Shown: positions 61,191 through 64,000 of the stretch, one piece after another
How the letters are laid out: every line of letters begins with the position of its first letter
Numbering within the stretch: position 1 is the stretch's first letter
DNA from: Marsupella aquatica
Taxonomy: Eukaryota > Marchantiophyta
Assembly: GCA_973895155.1 (NCBI GenBank)
Contig: OZ316893.1
Span: forward strand, 17,050,001-17,114,000
DNA: 64,000 nucleotides
Reading direction: 5' to 3'
The notes under the pieces: model-generated
Seen by the model: the letters and a program-made list of their open reading frames with translations, nothing else
Databases searched by the model: none
Told to the model about the DNA's origin: nothing
Position numbers and translations under genes: made by a program

Positions 61191-63051
61191 CGTTTAGACC
61201 CCCGTTTACACCATTTATTGCAAGGTACAAACAAAAGAGTCTCTCATCCCAAACAGCGGGTGGGGCCAAAGGGATAGTGGAGGGAAACGACACGGGAGGA
61301 GACTGACAAGGGCGGCCAATTGAGGGAAACTAGACATGTTAAACGGAACAATTTCAAACTTAATCCCACTCAAACCCTAAACGTGAGTCCCCAAAAAACC
61401 AGACCCACTTAAATCATTCTCAAATTAGAATCCATGTTAAAATAAACATGACTTAGGAAAATATATTGGGAATGTTATGTGTGCCACGTGTACCAATGAT
61501 ATAGTGACATGTGTAATTTACATAGTCCGACACAAAGACCCCCTAAATTCCTTGTATGCCTTCCATCTACATAGTCAAAAATATTAATATCCCTATTGTT
61601 CTTACAAGTTGTCCAACATATAAAATTGACCCTATTGTTCTTACACAAATCTTCTTAAGTCTTCCTAGAAACCCAATTAACGGACCCTATACTTAGTCGC
61701 ACGTGATATGAGATTTTCGCAAAGTGAGACCCTCGAGCGTCTATGCTCAACAATCCCCTGGCCACCTGACCAAATCCAGTTGGTTTATATAATTATATAC
61801 TAAATGAGTTTGGGATATAGGGTTTTATGCAAATTTTGAGCTCATTAATTTCAAAGACTTAATACACAAAGGTCCCCAGTGGAGAAGCTGCAAGAGCTGA
61901 AGGGTGCTGTTAGCAGAGCTTGGACATGAAGGTCAAGTAGTGGATATGCCATGGGCCTTGGTAGAACTAATTTCAGTCAGTTGGCAAACCTGAGGACAAT
62001 TCTCAATAGTGGAAGTGTCTTTCGGGAACAGGTCAGAGCAAGATCTGGAATAGGGTATCAAGTGAAACACTGCTCTAATTGTAAGCAGGAATTCTGTTTA
62101 TTGTTTACATTAAACCAGACCTACCCATTATAAAAGCCCCATTCCCTCCCTCACTACTGCTCATTTATGTCCTGTGGTGAAGAGTGTCTCGCCATAAAAG
62201 GTGGAACACTTGCAAATAAAAGGTGGAGCACTCACCACCTTTTGTGGAGCTCAAGCCCATTCCTGAACATGTGCACTTAATAATGAGAGCTATAGGTTAC
62301 CCATACCTTTAATAGGTGCAATTGTGGTTTAGAATTGTGAGAAGTTGGGGGCTCTATGGATCAAGTCAAAGCTGATCGGGTAAAGTTAGCAAGGCCACTG
62401 GATCTTAATTTTTGTCATTTTGCTCTGTCCAGGTTGACTTTCAAACAGTAGAAGGCGGCCATGAGGTGTTGGCTGTCTTCCTAGTGTCATTCTACCTTGA
62501 CTCAAAACATTGGTTCATGGGAGTTCAGATTGGAGAATAGACTGAGTGAGCAGAAGGATGCCAGGAGATTATTCAAATGACTTGGCTTTTGTGGAGGTTT
62601 TGCCTGAAGCATTCAGGCTGAGCTGCACTGCAAAGTACTGGCAACTGACCTTTGACTTCACGCTCTGCAGAACTAAGGCACTATTAACTGAGGAATTCTA
62701 TGGTGCGAGCAAACAGGAGTTTTTGCTAGCAAGGCAGTATTGTTACCGAGGCATATTTTATGGTCAAACTCACAACACATTACTGGAAAAAATGGCCAAA
62801 TTTCACAGTTTTCCCTCTCTTATAGTAATGAAAGTATTATAACTACAAAAATTCATGCATGATTGTCATATGCATTTCATACTTGACTCTCCGCACAAAG
62901 ATATTGGTAAACAATAACCGAATAGCAGGCACTTTCATGAAAACATGGTCACTCTTTACATTGAAAGTATGGATATCCAAAAACCTCCACCCACAAAAAC
63001 TGTGAGAGTCGATGGTAACCAATACATCCAGTTTTACACATTCCTATTACT
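61191..63051. other. intergenic; no gene recognised
   Basis: AT-rich. No convincing coding region, RNA gene or element boundary was found. Small open frames (61951-62133, 62546-62842) lack motifs. Confidence 0.4.
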
Positions 63052-64000
63052 TTAGTCAAAAACCTCATCTTCTGAATCATCAGATATTGAACTTCTCTGG
63101 GATTGCTACTGGTCTCCCTCTCAGTAGACGCGGCAGAGTCATCTAAATACTGGCTAACTGTCCCCGCCTCATTGTCAATAAATCTTAAACAATCCAGATA
63201 TCTACGAGCTCCTCTGATTGAGTGAAGCCCTTTCGCCTCCCAGGTCAAGACCATAGGAGCTTCATCAACCTCCTTTGCCGACTTCTCAGCATTACACGGA
63301 AGAGTGAAAGGCTTCTCTAGAGTGACCACAATGGATTCCTCCACTTCCTTCCAAAGACAAAATCTCTCCTCAGAAAACCAATCCACCCTCCTATCACTGA
63401 AGCAACCAGTGGCATCAGTTGAAGAAGTGCAACAAAATGAATAAAACAAAAGAAACCAAATTGGGAGTCCAACACCAGAAGAGGCCAAGTACCTTTACTC
63501 CGGGTTGAATTTGTCTTTCTCGCTTGAAGGTCCAGCTTGTTCATCTGCTGGTATCGTGAACTCATCATCAGACCCAGGGTCCTGATTACCCTTTGTTTCC
63601 TGATCCTTAATCATCTTGGACTTGATAGAGTGCCTCTCCATAACACTTCTTAAACCTTTTTGAGCATAGGAATGGAGAATGTCCCTGTCCTCAACACCAA
63701 CAACAAACCGACCAGAGTATTCCCCGGCAGAAAACGAGCTTCCATTGCACACAATCCAGTCAAGGACTATATCTCACGGCTTTGTGAGGAACTCCATCAC
63801 GGCTTGCATGAAGCCAATTGATAGCCTTTTTGATCCAGCAATGGCTGCTGTTGGACAGGGGTCAAGCTTTGGGTAACAAACACTCAGCATTGACTTATGC
63901 CTGGCATCTTCCGAAGATGTCAGAGGAACATAGGCTGGGTCTTTGGGAATTTTAGCATTAAATTCCACTCGACAGAAACGTCCAGAATGAGAGTGCACAC
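63052..64000 (-). pseudogene. second ParB-methyltransferase relative, methyltransferase C-terminal part (partial at right edge)
   Basis: Runs into the edge. RFCRVEFNAKIPKDPAYVPL and SIGFMQAVMEFLTKP match RLDVFCRVSHKGKVPKDSRF and VGFMQSVIELITRP of the gene at 7671-9616. After a TGA at 63774 comes DWIVCNGSSFSAGEYSGRFV, the motif I block with C-N-G-S for G-S-G-S, then VGVEDRD. The last exon (63488-63052) has EKPFTLPCNAEKSA, matching EKPFVLPSYAENAA, and an acidic serine-rich tail reached through a frame change near 63120. No palindromes were seen in this region, so it may be a decayed element copy or a host homologue. Confidence 0.6.

Noticed and set aside
61730-61760. copia-1 LTR end (TCTATGCTCAACA) marking another insertion
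   Set aside because: Only about 13 bases match; the flanking sequence does not continue the LTR.
1-64000. CRISPR array, operons or ribosome binding sites
   Set aside because: The window is plant nuclear DNA; the repeats are dispersed or minisatellite-like, and no prokaryotic gene organisation is present.
1-64000. UAG reassigned as a sense codon in this genome
   Set aside because: The host-type PDF-PPR frame has none, TGA and TAA lesions and frameshifts accompany the TAGs, and methylation-driven CAG-to-TAG decay explains them more simply.

Overview
This is nuclear sequence from a repeat-rich land-plant genome. Evidence: spliced genes, plant-type PLS pentatricopeptide repeats, an OSB-type PDF motif, an EDM2-like PHD-finger gene, and plant Copia, Gypsy, LINE and Mutator-like elements with target-site duplications (TSDs). 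The style of the PPR repeats suggests a fern or another seed-free plant; that is inference. Only the left-edge gene looks like an intact host gene. Almost everything else is mobile DNA in several layers of nesting.

Layout. (1) 1-1388 (-): an OSB-type ssDNA-binding PDF motif spliced in frame to PPR repeats. (2) 1389-4383: intergenic, with a long imperfect hairpin, tRNA-like/SINE-like pieces and a solo Copia LTR. (3) 4384-5801 plus 40633-43739 (-): one zinc-finger/DDE-like transposase gene cut in two by a giant element. (4) 5811-40623: that element, a Mutator-like transposon with a 9-bp TSD and diverged terminal inverted repeats (TIRs). It carries two divergent genes. The plus-strand gene is a GCM1-type zinc finger/DDE/SWIM transposase. 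The minus-strand gene is a fusion of a ParB-like domain with a beta-class DNA methyltransferase. Seventeen copies of a roughly 14-bp palindrome (consensus near AGCGCCNGGCGCT) sit only in its non-coding parts. Inside it are copia-1 (9622-16097) and element B (21872-38915), and a complete Gypsy element (23147-36529) lies inside B. Without these insertions the Mutator-like element is about 11.3 kb. (5) 44220-58240 (-): an EDM2-like PHD-finger gene split by copia-2 (44540-57952). Copia-2 itself holds element C (47862-51699, same family as B) in its integrase and a 5'-truncated LINE (56405-57918) in one LTR. (6) 58241-63051: mostly unassigned DNA with a degenerate minisatellite. (7) 63052-64000 (-): a second, diverged relative of the ParB-methyltransferase gene, running off the right edge.

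The main candidate for an undescribed system is the Mutator-like element: transposase, ParB-methyltransferase fusion and a dispersed family of palindromes concentrated at the ends, in the divergent promoter and in introns. A second candidate is the B/C family: two independent insertions of about 3.7-3.8 kb with TG...CA ends and 5-bp TSDs but no LTRs that I can see, encoding a gag-like coiled-coil protein and sharing a conserved 3' non-coding region.

Most mobile genes are broken by a few in-frame stops, frequently TAG and seldom TAA. This fits deamination of methylated CAG (CHG) and CGA (CG) sites. All domain calls come from reading translations by eye; no database search was possible.
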